NCBI GenBank assembly: GCA_958449715.1
Contig: CAUDIU010000014.1
Coordinates: 1-28,497 of the forward strand
Direction of reading: 5' to 3'
Source: an uncultured Clostridium sp.
GTDB lineage: Bacteria; Cyanobacteriota; Vampirovibrionia; Gastranaerophilales; Gastranaerophilaceae
Length of the DNA: 28,497 bases
This document shows positions 15,068 to 23,916 of this stretch, in pieces. Below the pieces are notes generated by a model that was not told where the DNA came from, made no database searches, and worked only from the letters and a program-made list of their open reading frames with translations. Position 1 is the first letter of the stretch, and each line of letters opens with the position of its first letter. The translations under genes and the position numbers were made by a program.

Positions 15068-16117
15068 TTATTTATGGAGATTTAAAGGTTTAACATTAAA
15101 GTTAGAACGATACTCTGTTTCTTGCCAAAAAACATTTTCAGCAACCAAACATTCAGGATTCAATTTTACTCCATCTAACATTATTTCTTTGAATTTTTTA
15201 TAACCTGCTCGATCAATTAAATGACCGCCATGAAGATATTCAGGTTTGTTATCCATTACATAAGCAGAGAATTTCTGCCAATTTTTCAACGTATTTAAAA
15301 TAACATCTTCAGTCGCCCAATTTAAAAACATTTTGCCGGCTCTAGGAGTTTGTCTACCTGTTCTGCCTCCAATAATTACCCTATAAAAAGGAGTTTCTTG
15401 TCTTGTCCAAGCACTTGTAGGGCAAGCTCTTACACATTCTCCACACCCGACACAACAACATTCATCTTTTTCTATTCTGCCTAAATTTTCATTTAAACTT
15501 AATACTCTAGTTGCGCCTTTTTCACAAGCTCTTGCACAAGCACCACAGGCAATACATCTTTCAGGATGATATTCCATTTTTGCAACACCTATTATGCCAA
15601 AATCACACATGTGAGCTTTATTGCAATCATTCGGACAGCCTGAAATATTGATTTTAATATGATAATGGCTTGGGAATATTATTGATTCAATTTTTCTTGC
15701 AAGTTCAAAAGTATTGATATTCCCGCATATACAATGATAATTTCCTATGCAGGCAGTAATATTTCTTGCTCCTATTGTCGGATACCCGCTTTGCGGTTCC
15801 CAATAAGTTTCTTCTCCTGCAATAGTATTCATATTTACATCACAAATACAAGTCTCAACCTCTTTTATGTAAGTTTCCAAATACTTATTTACTTCAGGTA
15901 TTTTTTCATAAGGAATACCAGTTACATTAAAGGTTTGTCTTGTGCCAAAATGAAAATTTCCATCACCGTAATTTTGAGCAATATGCTGAATAATACTTAA
16001 ATATTTAGCATCAATAAAACCTCCGGGAACACGCATTTGTAACATAAATTTCCCTGCTTCTTTTGATTGTCTGTAACAATTCAATCTTAATTTTTTTATA
16101 TCAATATCTTTATTCAT
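15068..16117 (-). CDS. asrC: Anaerobic sulfite reductase subunit C (siroheme catalytic subunit)
   Basis: AsrC is the catalytic subunit that reduces sulfite to sulfide with six electrons. The 349-residue product carries the siroheme-[4Fe-4S] ligands Cys123-X5-Cys129 and Cys161-X3-Cys165. Two ferredoxin motifs follow, Cys188/191/194/198 and Cys222/225/228/232. The N-terminal 'LRLNCYRQSKEAGKF' and 'FGTRQTFNV' stretches are typical siroheme-enzyme substrate-side segments. It starts 17 bases after the end of asrB and is last in the asrABC operon. Siroheme could be supplied by the divergent tetrapyrrole operon. Confidence 0.95.
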   Translation of the reverse strand: MNKDIDIKKLRLNCYRQSKEAGKFMLQMRVPGGFIDAKYLSIIQHIAQNYGDGNFHFGTRQTFNVTGIPYEKIPEVNKYLETYIKEVETCICDVNMNTIAGEETYWEPQSGYPTIGARNITACIGNYHCICGNINTFELARKIESIIFPSHYHIKINISGCPNDCNKAHMCDFGIIGVAKMEYHPERCIACGACARACEKGATRVLSLNENLGRIEKDECCCVGCGECVRACPTSAWTRQETPFYRVIIGGRTGRQTPRAGKMFLNWATEDVILNTLKNWQKFSAYVMDNKPEYLHGGHLIDRAGYKKFKEIMLDGVKLNPECLVAENVFWQETEYRSNFNVKPLNLHK

Positions 16118-16134
16118 AGCATTCCTTATGTATT

Positions 16135-16938
16135 TTAATCAACTAAATTTTTTGCCTTTGTATATGGAAAAACAGGGCCATCTAAACAAATATATGTTTC
16201 ATCTATCCTGCAATGACCACATTTGCCTATTGCACATGACATTTTTCTTTCAAAACTCATCCAAATATTTTCATCAGGTATATTATATTTTTTTAATTCC
16301 AAACCTGTAAACTTCATCATAATCGGAGGTCCTACAACAATTACAGCGTAATTATTATCAAACGAACTGAAATCAACATCTTTCACAAAATTAGTTACAA
16401 GTCCGCTATTCCAACCTTCAATACTATCATTATCCAATGTATAAAATGTTGTGAATTTATCTTTCCATTTATTTAGCTCATCTTTAAATAAAATGCTTTC
16501 TTTATTTTTAAAACCGGAAATAAGCGTAACTGATTTTACTAAATCCGTATTTTCGTAAAATTCATTCAATAAAGAACGAACAGGTGCAAGTCCTGTGCCA
16601 CCTGTAATAAATACAAGATGTTTACCTTTTAACTCCTCAAAAGGCCAGCCATTTCCATAAGGTCCTCTCAAAAATAAAAAATCCCCGACTTGTTTTTCAA
16701 AAATCTCATTGGTAACTTTTCCAACAGCCCTCAATGTAAAATCCATATAATCATTTCCTATTTCAGATATTGAAATAGGAGCTTCCCCAATTTTTGGAAT
16801 AGAAAGCTGCATAAACTGACCATGATTTGCTTTAAAGGAACTTTCTACACGAAAAGTCCATTCAATATCAGTCTCTTTGTTAATTGAAATAATTTTACAC
16901 GCTATCGGCATAATTGGATTTTTATTTTGCTGTATCAT
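16135..16938 (-). CDS. asrB: Anaerobic sulfite reductase subunit B (FAD/NAD reductase)
   Basis: AsrB is the flavin subunit that takes electrons from NAD(P)H. The 267-residue protein has the ferredoxin-reductase plan: an FAD barrel with 'EAPISIS', then an NAD-binding domain with 'ITGGTGLAPVRSLL' and 'VVGPPIMMKF'. Cysteines in 'CAIGKCGHC' plus a fourth seven residues on bind a [2Fe-2S] cluster, as in dihydroorotate dehydrogenase electron-transfer subunits. The start lies three bases after the asrA stop, implying coupled translation. Confidence 0.95.
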   Translation of the reverse strand: MIQQNKNPIMPIACKIISINKETDIEWTFRVESSFKANHGQFMQLSIPKIGEAPISISEIGNDYMDFTLRAVGKVTNEIFEKQVGDFLFLRGPYGNGWPFEELKGKHLVFITGGTGLAPVRSLLNEFYENTDLVKSVTLISGFKNKESILFKDELNKWKDKFTTFYTLDNDSIEGWNSGLVTNFVKDVDFSSFDNNYAVIVVGPPIMMKFTGLELKKYNIPDENIWMSFERKMSCAIGKCGHCRIDETYICLDGPVFPYTKAKNLVD

Positions 16939-16941
16939 AAG

Positions 16942-17979
16942 TTACTCCTGAATATTTTTGTTTAAAATTTCATCTATTGCGTTATTCATCTTTTCTATAG
17001 TTGAAACTATTGAAATTGCCTCAGGACAACGATGAATACATCTTCCACAACCTACACACATATGTCTTGTTTTAAATCTCTCTTTATAATCATGAAATTT
17101 ATGTAATACTTTATAACGCATTCTTTCAGATGCTTTGTTTCGGATTTCTTTTTGCCCTGCCATTTGGTCAAAACCTTCTATTTGGCAAGATGCATATATT
17201 CTTTTTCTTTCCCCGACATTTTTATTTTCATTGTAAATTATATCTTTTGTCGTAAAACAAGTACAGGTTGGGCAAGATACAGTACAAGCACCGCAAGAAA
17301 TACACCTTTTGTCATATTCAAGCCAAAAAGAATGTTGTTTAAGTTCGTTTAAAACTTCTTTATTTGGAATATCTTTAATTTCTACAGAAAGTTCATTTTG
17401 TTGAACAAATTCAGGTAAAAAATCAATTTGTTGACAACTTTGGAAGTATTGCTCAAATTCAGCATCTTTAACCGATAATAAATATTCTCCCTCAAGCTGT
17501 TTAATTGCAATTGACCAATTGTCAGTAGAATTAGAATTCATACTTACACAAAAACATGTATCATCGCCACCTTTGCAATCCATTAATACAAATTTTAAAT
17601 TATTTTTTATTCTTGAAAAATAAATATCTTGAAATTCACCATTCTCCTCATAAATTTTTGATTGAACTTCAAGAGCATTAATATCACAAGGTCTTGCGAA
17701 TAATAAAATAGGTTTTTGAGGAGCAGAACTTTCTTTAAATTCATTTTCTGTAAAATAAAACAAAGTTTCATTTATTGGAGCTAAGACCTCTTTTGCAGAA
17801 TAATCTGATTTTTGATTAAATTCAATCTCATTTATTGTTTTCACTTTATCATATCTGATTATGTCTGTATCTGAATATCTTCCCTGTTTCGGAAATCTTT
17901 TTGGTGCGTATACATCATATTTATCAAAAATACTGCTAAACAGATTATCAGCTTCTGCAAAATTAAATTTATAACCCAT
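16942..17979 (-). CDS. asrA: Anaerobic sulfite reductase subunit A (ferredoxin-like)
   Basis: AsrA relays electrons between the flavin subunit and the siroheme subunit. The 345-residue protein has a 4Fe-4S dicluster region in its last third: 'CISCGACTVSCPTC' (about 226-240) and 'CVGCGRCIHRCP' (about 308-319). The N-terminal part has 'FARPCDINALE' and 'DCKGGDDTCFC', as in AsrA and related hydrogenase beta subunits. It is the first gene of asrABC. GGAG precedes the ATG. A promoter with a perfect TTGACA lies 30-65 bases upstream. Confidence 0.95.
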   Translation of the reverse strand: MGYKFNFAEADNLFSSIFDKYDVYAPKRFPKQGRYSDTDIIRYDKVKTINEIEFNQKSDYSAKEVLAPINETLFYFTENEFKESSAPQKPILLFARPCDINALEVQSKIYEENGEFQDIYFSRIKNNLKFVLMDCKGGDDTCFCVSMNSNSTDNWSIAIKQLEGEYLLSVKDAEFEQYFQSCQQIDFLPEFVQQNELSVEIKDIPNKEVLNELKQHSFWLEYDKRCISCGACTVSCPTCTCFTTKDIIYNENKNVGERKRIYASCQIEGFDQMAGQKEIRNKASERMRYKVLHKFHDYKERFKTRHMCVGCGRCIHRCPEAISIVSTIEKMNNAIDEILNKNIQE

Positions 17980-18015
17980 ACTATAAACTCCAAGCTAAAA
18001 TAAAACTATTGTATA

Positions 18016-18044
18016 AGTTTAATATTTAATATGAGATTTGTCAA
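18016..18044 (-). promoter_or_regulatory. Probable asrABC promoter
   Basis: On the minus strand TTGACA (18044-18039) is followed after 17 bases by TAAACT (18021-18016), which would start transcription about 18009. The divergent siroheme operon has TATAAT boxes on the plus strand at 18098-18103 and 18119-18124, each with only a weak -35. The two operons thus share a 166-base control region. Confidence 0.55.
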
Positions 18045-18145
18045 AGGATTTCTGAAAATTTTTAAAATAAATCTTTATTAATATTTAATATAGAATTTAT
18101 AATTTTGGGTTAAAATATTATAATAAACCTAAAAGGAGAAAAGGA

Positions 18146-19714
18146 ATGATTACGGTGACAAAAACAGAAAAATATACTGAGAGACAAGATGTAAGAAAAA
18201 AAATACAAAACTTTGCTGATACTTGCACAAAATTTTATAACGGGGAACTTTCAATCCCTGAATATAAATCTATCTCCGGCGGGTTTGGCACATATTCTGA
18301 ACGTAATCATAAAACCGGTATGCTCAGACTAAGAATACCTGCAGGTATATTAGAAATTGATAATTTGAAATTTATTCTAGACAGCATTGAAAAATATAAT
18401 ATTGAAAAAATACACTTCACAACAAATCAATCAGTACAGTTACATAACTTAAAACCTGAAGTTATCCCTCAATTGATGCTTGAAGCATTTGATTCAGGAA
18501 TTGTCACTATAGGCGGTGGCGGCGATAATCCTCGAAACGTATTATGCTCACCACTATCAGGCGTTGAAAAAGGTGAATTTTTTGACATAAGTCCTTATGC
18601 AAAAGCTGTTTCTGATTTCTTAATTGATTTAATAGGCAAAATCAAATTACCAAGAAAATTAAAAGTAGGATTTTCAAATTCTCCTGAAAACATAGTTCAC
18701 GCAACATATAGAGATATGGGATTTGTTGCAAAAGCAAATGGGAAATTTGATTTATATACCGCAGGCGGACTTGGTGTAAACCCTGAATTTGGAGTTAAGA
18801 CTGCTGAAGATATAGATCCAAAAGATATTCTATATTATGTAATGACTATGGTACAAATATTTGTCAAATACGGTAATTATGAAAACAGATCTAAAGCAAG
18901 AACAAGATATATTCCAAAAACTATTGGAGAAGAAAAATACTTATCAGAATTTAACCGTATTTTTGAAGAATTGAAAAATTCTGAAGATTTAGCTTTTGAA
19001 ATCGAAAATACAATTATTTCAAAACAAGGAGATAATTCTATACCAAAGATTTCAAGAAATGTCATCGAACAGAAACAAGAAGGGCTATTTGCCGTAAAAT
19101 ATCACCCTCCGCTAGGAAATCCTTCTATAAAAGTTTTAAAAAATTTATACAATTTCCTTTCATCTTTAGAAGGCATTGGAATTAGAATTTCAACAAAAGA
19201 AGAATTATTTGTAATTAATTTAACAGCGAAAGAAGCAGACAAAGTTATTGAAATACTAAATTCTGACAATGCAAATACAGAATTGCAAGAATCGGTAAGC
19301 TGTGTAGGAGCGACAATTTGTCAACAAGGGCTTTCAGATTCAAGCGGACTTTTACAAAAAATTATACAAGTTGACAAGGAAGAAAATTTTGCAGACGGAG
19401 TATTACCAAAACTTTGTATTTCAGGCTGCCAATCTTCTTGTGCTGCACACCAAACAACAATTATCGGATTTAAAGGCGGGAAGAAAAAAGTCGATGGTGT
19501 TTTGACAGATGCATTTGATTTATTCTATGGCGGTAATGAAATTCAAGGAGACGAACGCTTTGGAGAAGTTCTTGGCACAATTCCAGTAAATAATATTCCT
19601 GAAATGTTTAGAAAACTCGGAAAAGAAATTCAAAGTCAAAATTCAACTTTTGAAAACTGGATTACTGATAATAAAGATAAATTTATGGATATAGTGAAGG
19701 AGTATGCAATTTGA
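18146..19714 (+). CDS. Ferredoxin-type sulfite/nitrite reductase (siroheme)
   Basis: The 522-residue single-chain siroheme protein has the two-fold repeated sulfite/nitrite reductase architecture. 'HFTTNQSVQLHNL' (about 90-102) and 'YGNYENRSKARTRYI' (about 242-256) are the family's substrate-side segments. The cofactor ligands are Cys386-X5-Cys392 and Cys428-X3-Cys432. It reduces sulfite to sulfide or nitrite to ammonia using ferredoxin; the sequence alone does not decide which. It has a strong AAAAGGAG and is first in a seven-gene operon for siroheme precursors. AsrC, a second siroheme enzyme, is encoded divergently. Its TGA overlaps the hemA start (TTGA). Confidence 0.92.
   Translation: MITVTKTEKYTERQDVRKKIQNFADTCTKFYNGELSIPEYKSISGGFGTYSERNHKTGMLRLRIPAGILEIDNLKFILDSIEKYNIEKIHFTTNQSVQLHNLKPEVIPQLMLEAFDSGIVTIGGGGDNPRNVLCSPLSGVEKGEFFDISPYAKAVSDFLIDLIGKIKLPRKLKVGFSNSPENIVHATYRDMGFVAKANGKFDLYTAGGLGVNPEFGVKTAEDIDPKDILYYVMTMVQIFVKYGNYENRSKARTRYIPKTIGEEKYLSEFNRIFEELKNSEDLAFEIENTIISKQGDNSIPKISRNVIEQKQEGLFAVKYHPPLGNPSIKVLKNLYNFLSSLEGIGIRISTKEELFVINLTAKEADKVIEILNSDNANTELQESVSCVGATICQQGLSDSSGLLQKIIQVDKEENFADGVLPKLCISGCQSSCAAHQTTIIGFKGGKKKVDGVLTDAFDLFYGGNEIQGDERFGEVLGTIPVNNIPEMFRKLGKEIQSQNSTFENWITDNKDKFMDIVKEYAI
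19697..19702 (+). promoter_or_regulatory. Ribosome binding site deciding the hemA TTG start
   Basis: AAGGAG lies eight bases before TTG 19711, inside the end of the sulfite/nitrite reductase gene. The nearby ATG at 19716 is in another frame. Confidence 0.7.
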
Positions 19715-20898
19715 AATGTATAAGTATAAGTTTCAAAACAGCTCCGGAAGATATCAGAAATAAATTTGCTTTTACAAATTCTGAAAAAAAAGATTTTTTA
19801 TCTCAATTAAGTGAATTTATAACCGATGCAAAATGCGTAATTTTAGGGACTTGTAACCGCACTGAAATATACGTAGAATCACATAATGGAGTATTTTCTA
19901 TTCTTGAAAATTTACTATCAAGGAAAACAAAACTTTCTATAAGTGAAATAAGAAAATACGCAAGATACTATGAAGAAGAAAGTGCAATAGAACATATTTT
20001 TAAAGTAACTTGCGGTCTTGATTCTATGATTCTTGGCGAAAACGAAATTCTTTCTCAAGTAAAACAAACATATCTAGAATCTTTACAAGAAAAAAGAACA
20101 GGTTATGAATTAAATATAACATTTTTAAGTGCATTATCCTGTGCAAAAAAAATAAAAACACAAACAGAAATTGCAAAATCAGCAATATCTTTCGCAACAT
20201 TAACCTGCAATGAAATTAAAAACTTTATACAAGAAAACAATATCACATCACCTTCTATTTTAATAATCGGAGGCAGCGGAAAAATTGGTTCTTCAATAAT
20301 TAAAAACATTTTAAATAAAGATTTTAATGCAAAAATTTATGTAACCCAAAGATCTCATGGAAATACTGTTGATTTTACAGATAAAGTTGAAGTTTTAGAT
20401 TATACAAAAAGATTTGAATATTTAAAAAATGTGGACATTGTAATTTCTGCAACCAAAAGTCCTCATTATACAATAAACTACGAAGATACATTATCAAATA
20501 TATCTTCAAAAAAAATGCTTTTTATTGATTTAGCATCACCATATGATATTGATAGAGAAATTTCTAAAATACAAAATTGTACACTGATTACAATTGATTA
20601 TTTTAAAGAAATTGTGAAAAATAATAATTTAAAAAAAGAAAAAGCTGTAGCTGATGCTCAAGATATTTTAAATCAAGAATTACAAAAAATCTTTAAAAAT
20701 ATAATTTACCATAATGCATTAGAAAAAATTCAAGCAGAAAATGAAAAATTTAAAGATTTTTCATTAGAAAAATTTTTATACTATCTAAAAGATAAATTAG
20801 ATGCAAAATCTTTTGCAAACGTTATAAATACTATTGAAAATAATGAAGGGAGTTTAATTAATGGCATATTTCCCTTTATTTGTAGATTTAAAAGATAA
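19711..20898 (+). CDS. hemA: Glutamyl-tRNA reductase
   Basis: HemA reduces the glutamate of glutamyl-tRNA to glutamate-1-semialdehyde, the first step of the C5 pathway. The 395-residue protein has 'SFKTAPEDIR' at the N-terminus and the nucleophile Cys48 in 'LGTCNRTEIY'. It also has 'GLDSMILGENEILSQVK' and an NADPH-binding 'GGSGKIGSSI'. The start is TTG, overlapping the upstream stop as TTGA and backed by AAGGAG, so the two are coupled. The usual 'GLNH' near residue 6 is replaced by 'SISF'. The C-terminal helical dimerisation domain is present, and the last 38 bases overlap the next gene. Confidence 0.95.
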   Translation: MKCISISFKTAPEDIRNKFAFTNSEKKDFLSQLSEFITDAKCVILGTCNRTEIYVESHNGVFSILENLLSRKTKLSISEIRKYARYYEEESAIEHIFKVTCGLDSMILGENEILSQVKQTYLESLQEKRTGYELNITFLSALSCAKKIKTQTEIAKSAISFATLTCNEIKNFIQENNITSPSILIIGGSGKIGSSIIKNILNKDFNAKIYVTQRSHGNTVDFTDKVEVLDYTKRFEYLKNVDIVISATKSPHYTINYEDTLSNISSKKMLFIDLASPYDIDREISKIQNCTLITIDYFKEIVKNNNLKKEKAVADAQDILNQELQKIFKNIIYHNALEKIQAENEKFKDFSLEKFLYYLKDKLDAKSFANVINTIENNEGSLINGIFPFICRFKR

Positions 20899-21505
20899 AA
20901 ATATATTAGTTATCGGCGGCGGGAAAGTTGCTTTCAGAAAAGTTTTAAAACTTATTCCATTCGAGGCAAAAATCATAATCGTTTCACCTGAAATTTGTAT
21001 CGAATTAGAAAAACTTTTAGAAGAAAATCAAAATTTAATTTACAAAAAAAAGAAAGTTGAAATTGATGATATTAAAAAATCTTTTATCGTAATTTCTGCA
21101 ACAAACGACAGGAATATAAATAATTTAATCGCAGCAACTTGCAAAGAAAATAATATTTTTGTAAATTCAGTTGATGATATCGAAAATTGTTCATTTATTT
21201 TTCCTGCACTAATAAAAAAAGATGCTTTTACAGCAGGCTTTACAACAAGCGGGAAAGTTCCTGATGTGGCAGCTTATCTGAAAAATTTAACAGAACAAAC
21301 TATTCCTGAAAATATCGAACAAGTTATTGAAAATTTAGGGTTACTAAGACAAGAATTAAAATCTCAAATCTCTGAGCAAACAGTTCGAGCAAAAATTATT
21401 CATTCACTTTTAGAATATTATGAAACGAATAATTTTAAACTCAGTTATAATGAACTAAAAAAAGAAATGAATAATTTAATAGAAAATATAAGTATAAAAA
21501 ATTAA
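20861..21505 (+). CDS. Precorrin-2 dehydrogenase/sirohydrochlorin ferrochelatase (Met8/CysG-N type)
   Basis: The 214-residue protein matches the N-terminal half of CysG and yeast Met8: 'MAYFPLFVDLKDKNILVIGG', then 'GKVAFRK' for NAD binding, 'VISATNDRNIN' and 'FTTSGKVPDVAAYLK', with a helical C-terminal region. It oxidises precorrin-2 to sirohydrochlorin. Met8-type members also insert iron to give siroheme, but whether this one does cannot be told. No other siroheme ferrochelatase gene is in the operon. It starts inside hemA (38-base overlap) after GGGAG. Confidence 0.92.
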   Translation: MAYFPLFVDLKDKNILVIGGGKVAFRKVLKLIPFEAKIIIVSPEICIELEKLLEENQNLIYKKKKVEIDDIKKSFIVISATNDRNINNLIAATCKENNIFVNSVDDIENCSFIFPALIKKDAFTAGFTTSGKVPDVAAYLKNLTEQTIPENIEQVIENLGLLRQELKSQISEQTVRAKIIHSLLEYYETNNFKLSYNELKKEMNNLIENISIKN

Positions 21506-21520
21506 TTAAATGGGTGTTTA

Positions 21521-22387
21521 ATGGATAAAATAAAAATAGGAACACGTGGAAGCAAATTAGCTATTGCTCAAACAAAAATTGTAGAAGAAGCGTTAAAAAA
21601 ACATTTTCCAAATTTAAATACAGAAATTGTAATTATTAAAACTCAAGGTGACAAAATTCTGGATAAACCGCTAAGTGAAATTGGAGATAAAGGACTTTTC
21701 ATAAATGAATTTGAAAACGCTCTTTTAAACAATGAAATTGATATCGCAGTCCATAGTGCAAAGGATTTACCATCTGAATTACAAGAGGGATTAGAGATTA
21801 TATGCACCCCAAAAAGAGCTGATGCTCAAGACGTTTTAATAACACGAAAAAAACAAAAAAAGATTTCTGTAATTGGAACAAGCAGTCCAAGAAGAGAATT
21901 TTATATGAAAAAATATTTTCCCCAAGCTGAAATAAAAACAATCAGAGGAAATATTGATACAAGACTAAAAAAATTAGCAAATAATGAATATGATGCAATA
22001 GTTCTCGCCAAAGCAGGACTTGATAGATTAAACTTATTAAATACAACAGAATACAATTTTGAATTTAAAGTATTTGATATTGATAAAATAATACCTGCAG
22101 CATGTCAAGGTATAATTGCAATCGAAGCAAAAAGAGATTACAAATTAAAAAATGAAATTTTGAAAATCAATGATAACAAAACTTTTAAACAATACAAAAT
22201 AGAAAGAGAAATCCTAAAAAATTTGCAAGTTAATTGCAGTGAAATAAACGGAATTTATAGCAATTTTTCCGATGAAAATAATATAGAAATTGTAATAATG
22301 TATAAAGGCAAAGAAATTAAAAAAAGTGGAGAATATTCAAAAATTTTTGAAGAAATTCCAAAACTGGTATCTCAAATAAAATCATAG
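21521..22387 (+). CDS. hemC: Porphobilinogen deaminase (hydroxymethylbilane synthase)
   Basis: HemC links four porphobilinogens into hydroxymethylbilane. The 288-residue protein has 'GTRGSKLAIAQT', catalytic Asp82 in 'HSAKDLP', 'GTSSPRR', 'RGNIDTRL' and 'PAACQG'. Cys239 aligns with the cysteine that holds the dipyrromethane cofactor. Its surroundings are unusual: the normal Leu-x-Gly-Gly-Cys reads 'LQVNCSEINGIYS', so both glycines and the following Pro-Ile are replaced. The C-terminal domain is slightly short. It lies 15 bases after the precorrin-2 dehydrogenase gene. Confidence 0.95.
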   Translation: MDKIKIGTRGSKLAIAQTKIVEEALKKHFPNLNTEIVIIKTQGDKILDKPLSEIGDKGLFINEFENALLNNEIDIAVHSAKDLPSELQEGLEIICTPKRADAQDVLITRKKQKKISVIGTSSPRREFYMKKYFPQAEIKTIRGNIDTRLKKLANNEYDAIVLAKAGLDRLNLLNTTEYNFEFKVFDIDKIIPAACQGIIAIEAKRDYKLKNEILKINDNKTFKQYKIEREILKNLQVNCSEINGIYSNFSDENNIEIVIMYKGKEIKKSGEYSKIFEEIPKLVSQIKS

Positions 22388-22399
22388 GAAATCCAAATA

Positions 22400-23914
22400 A
22401 TGACAGGAAAAGTATATTTAATCGGAGCAGGCTGCGGCGAAGCAGATTTAATCACATTAAAAGGTTTAAAAAAACTTTTAGAATCAGATGTTGTACTATA
22501 TGATTCTTTGGTAGATGAAGAATTAATTAACAAACTTTCTGAAAATGTCGAAAAAATTTATGTCGGGAAACGATACCACCAAAAATCAATGCCTCAAGAA
22601 GAAATAAATGATTTAATTATAAAATATGCAAAATCAGGAAAAATTGTAACGCGTCTGAAAGGCGGAGATCCTTATGTATTTGGCAGAGGATCAGAGGAAG
22701 CTCAAGCAATAGAAAAAGAAAATATTTCCTATGAAGTTATTCCAGGAATTTCATCAGCCATAGCCGTACCGGAACTTGCAGGAATTCCTCTTACACACAG
22801 ACAATTGAGCAGAAATTTTACAGTTCTTACAGCCTCATCTGTCGGGATTGATAATAAAGAAAATATTACTCCGATAGATTACCAAGCACTTACAAAACTT
22901 GGAGGAACTATTGTATTTTTAATGGGTTATCATCATATTCCAGAAATTATGAACAATTTTTTGAATTCAGGAATGAATGAAAATACACCCTGTGCAATAA
23001 TTTCAAAAGGTTGCACCAAAGAACAAAAAGTTATTAAAGGAAATATAAAAAATATTTCATCTGAAATTGAAAAACAAAATATTCAAGCACCAGTAATAAT
23101 TGTTATAGGAGAATGCGTAAATTTAGATTTGAAAGGAAAATTATCCGAAAATTCAAACTATAAAAATGATATTAAAGATTTAAAAATTGCAGTTACAGGT
23201 ACTGATAGTTTTGTGAAAAAACTTAGTGAAAAAATTAAATCTAAAAAATGGAAAATTTTTGACTGGAGCTTTTTAGATGTTGTCAATAACAACGAAAAAT
23301 TACCCGATTTCAATAATTTTGATTGGCTGGTTTTCACAAGTCAAAATGGAATAGAACAGTTTTTTGAAAAACTAAAAAAAGAACACAAAGATATAAGATT
23401 ATTATCTGATTTAAAAATTGCCGTAATAGGATCAGGAACTGCAGAAAAACTTTTGGGATACGGGATTTATGCAGACCTAATGCCTAATCATTTTGATTCC
23501 GAAACTTTGACAGAAGAACTTTTAGCAAGACTTCAAAAAAATGACAAAATTTTAATTTGCAGAGCAAAAGAAGGCAGTGATTTTTTAATAAATAAATTAA
23601 ACGAAAACGGATATGAATATACAGATTTTCATATTTATGAATTAAAAGAAAATCTCGAGAAAAAAACAATTCTTTCAACTTTAAAGATAAATTCTTTTGA
23701 TGTAGATTATTTAGTATTTGGAAGTGCAAAAGGTGTAACAACCTTCTTTGACAGCTTTGAAAATAGCCTTAACAAAGATATTAAGATAGTATGTATCGGA
23801 GAAAAATGTGCACAAGCTATAAAAAAATATAAAGCAGAAAAAGTTTTGATAGCAGATAAATATAATATTGATGGCATAATAGAAAGTATAGAAAAAGATT
23901 TTAATAAGGATTAA
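22400..23914 (+). CDS. cobA-hemD: Uroporphyrinogen-III methyltransferase/synthase fusion (CobA-HemD)
   Basis: The 504-residue protein joins two successive activities. Residues 1-245 are the SAM-dependent uroporphyrinogen-III C-methyltransferase (N-terminal 'GKVYLIGAGCGEADLITLKG', 'RLKGGDPYVFGRG' at 85-97, 'VIPGISSAIAVPE', 'GIPLTHR'), which makes precorrin-2. Residues about 258-504 are uroporphyrinogen-III synthase, which closes and inverts the ring ('WLVFTSQNGIEQFF', 'YLVFGSAKGVTTFF'). The fusion is common in Clostridia and channels the intermediate to siroheme or cobalamin. It begins 12 bases after hemC, and hemB starts two bases after its stop. Confidence 0.95.
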   Translation: MTGKVYLIGAGCGEADLITLKGLKKLLESDVVLYDSLVDEELINKLSENVEKIYVGKRYHQKSMPQEEINDLIIKYAKSGKIVTRLKGGDPYVFGRGSEEAQAIEKENISYEVIPGISSAIAVPELAGIPLTHRQLSRNFTVLTASSVGIDNKENITPIDYQALTKLGGTIVFLMGYHHIPEIMNNFLNSGMNENTPCAIISKGCTKEQKVIKGNIKNISSEIEKQNIQAPVIIVIGECVNLDLKGKLSENSNYKNDIKDLKIAVTGTDSFVKKLSEKIKSKKWKIFDWSFLDVVNNNEKLPDFNNFDWLVFTSQNGIEQFFEKLKKEHKDIRLLSDLKIAVIGSGTAEKLLGYGIYADLMPNHFDSETLTEELLARLQKNDKILICRAKEGSDFLINKLNENGYEYTDFHIYELKENLEKKTILSTLKINSFDVDYLVFGSAKGVTTFFDSFENSLNKDIKIVCIGEKCAQAIKKYKAEKVLIADKYNIDGIIESIEKDFNKD

Positions 23915-23916
23915 AA

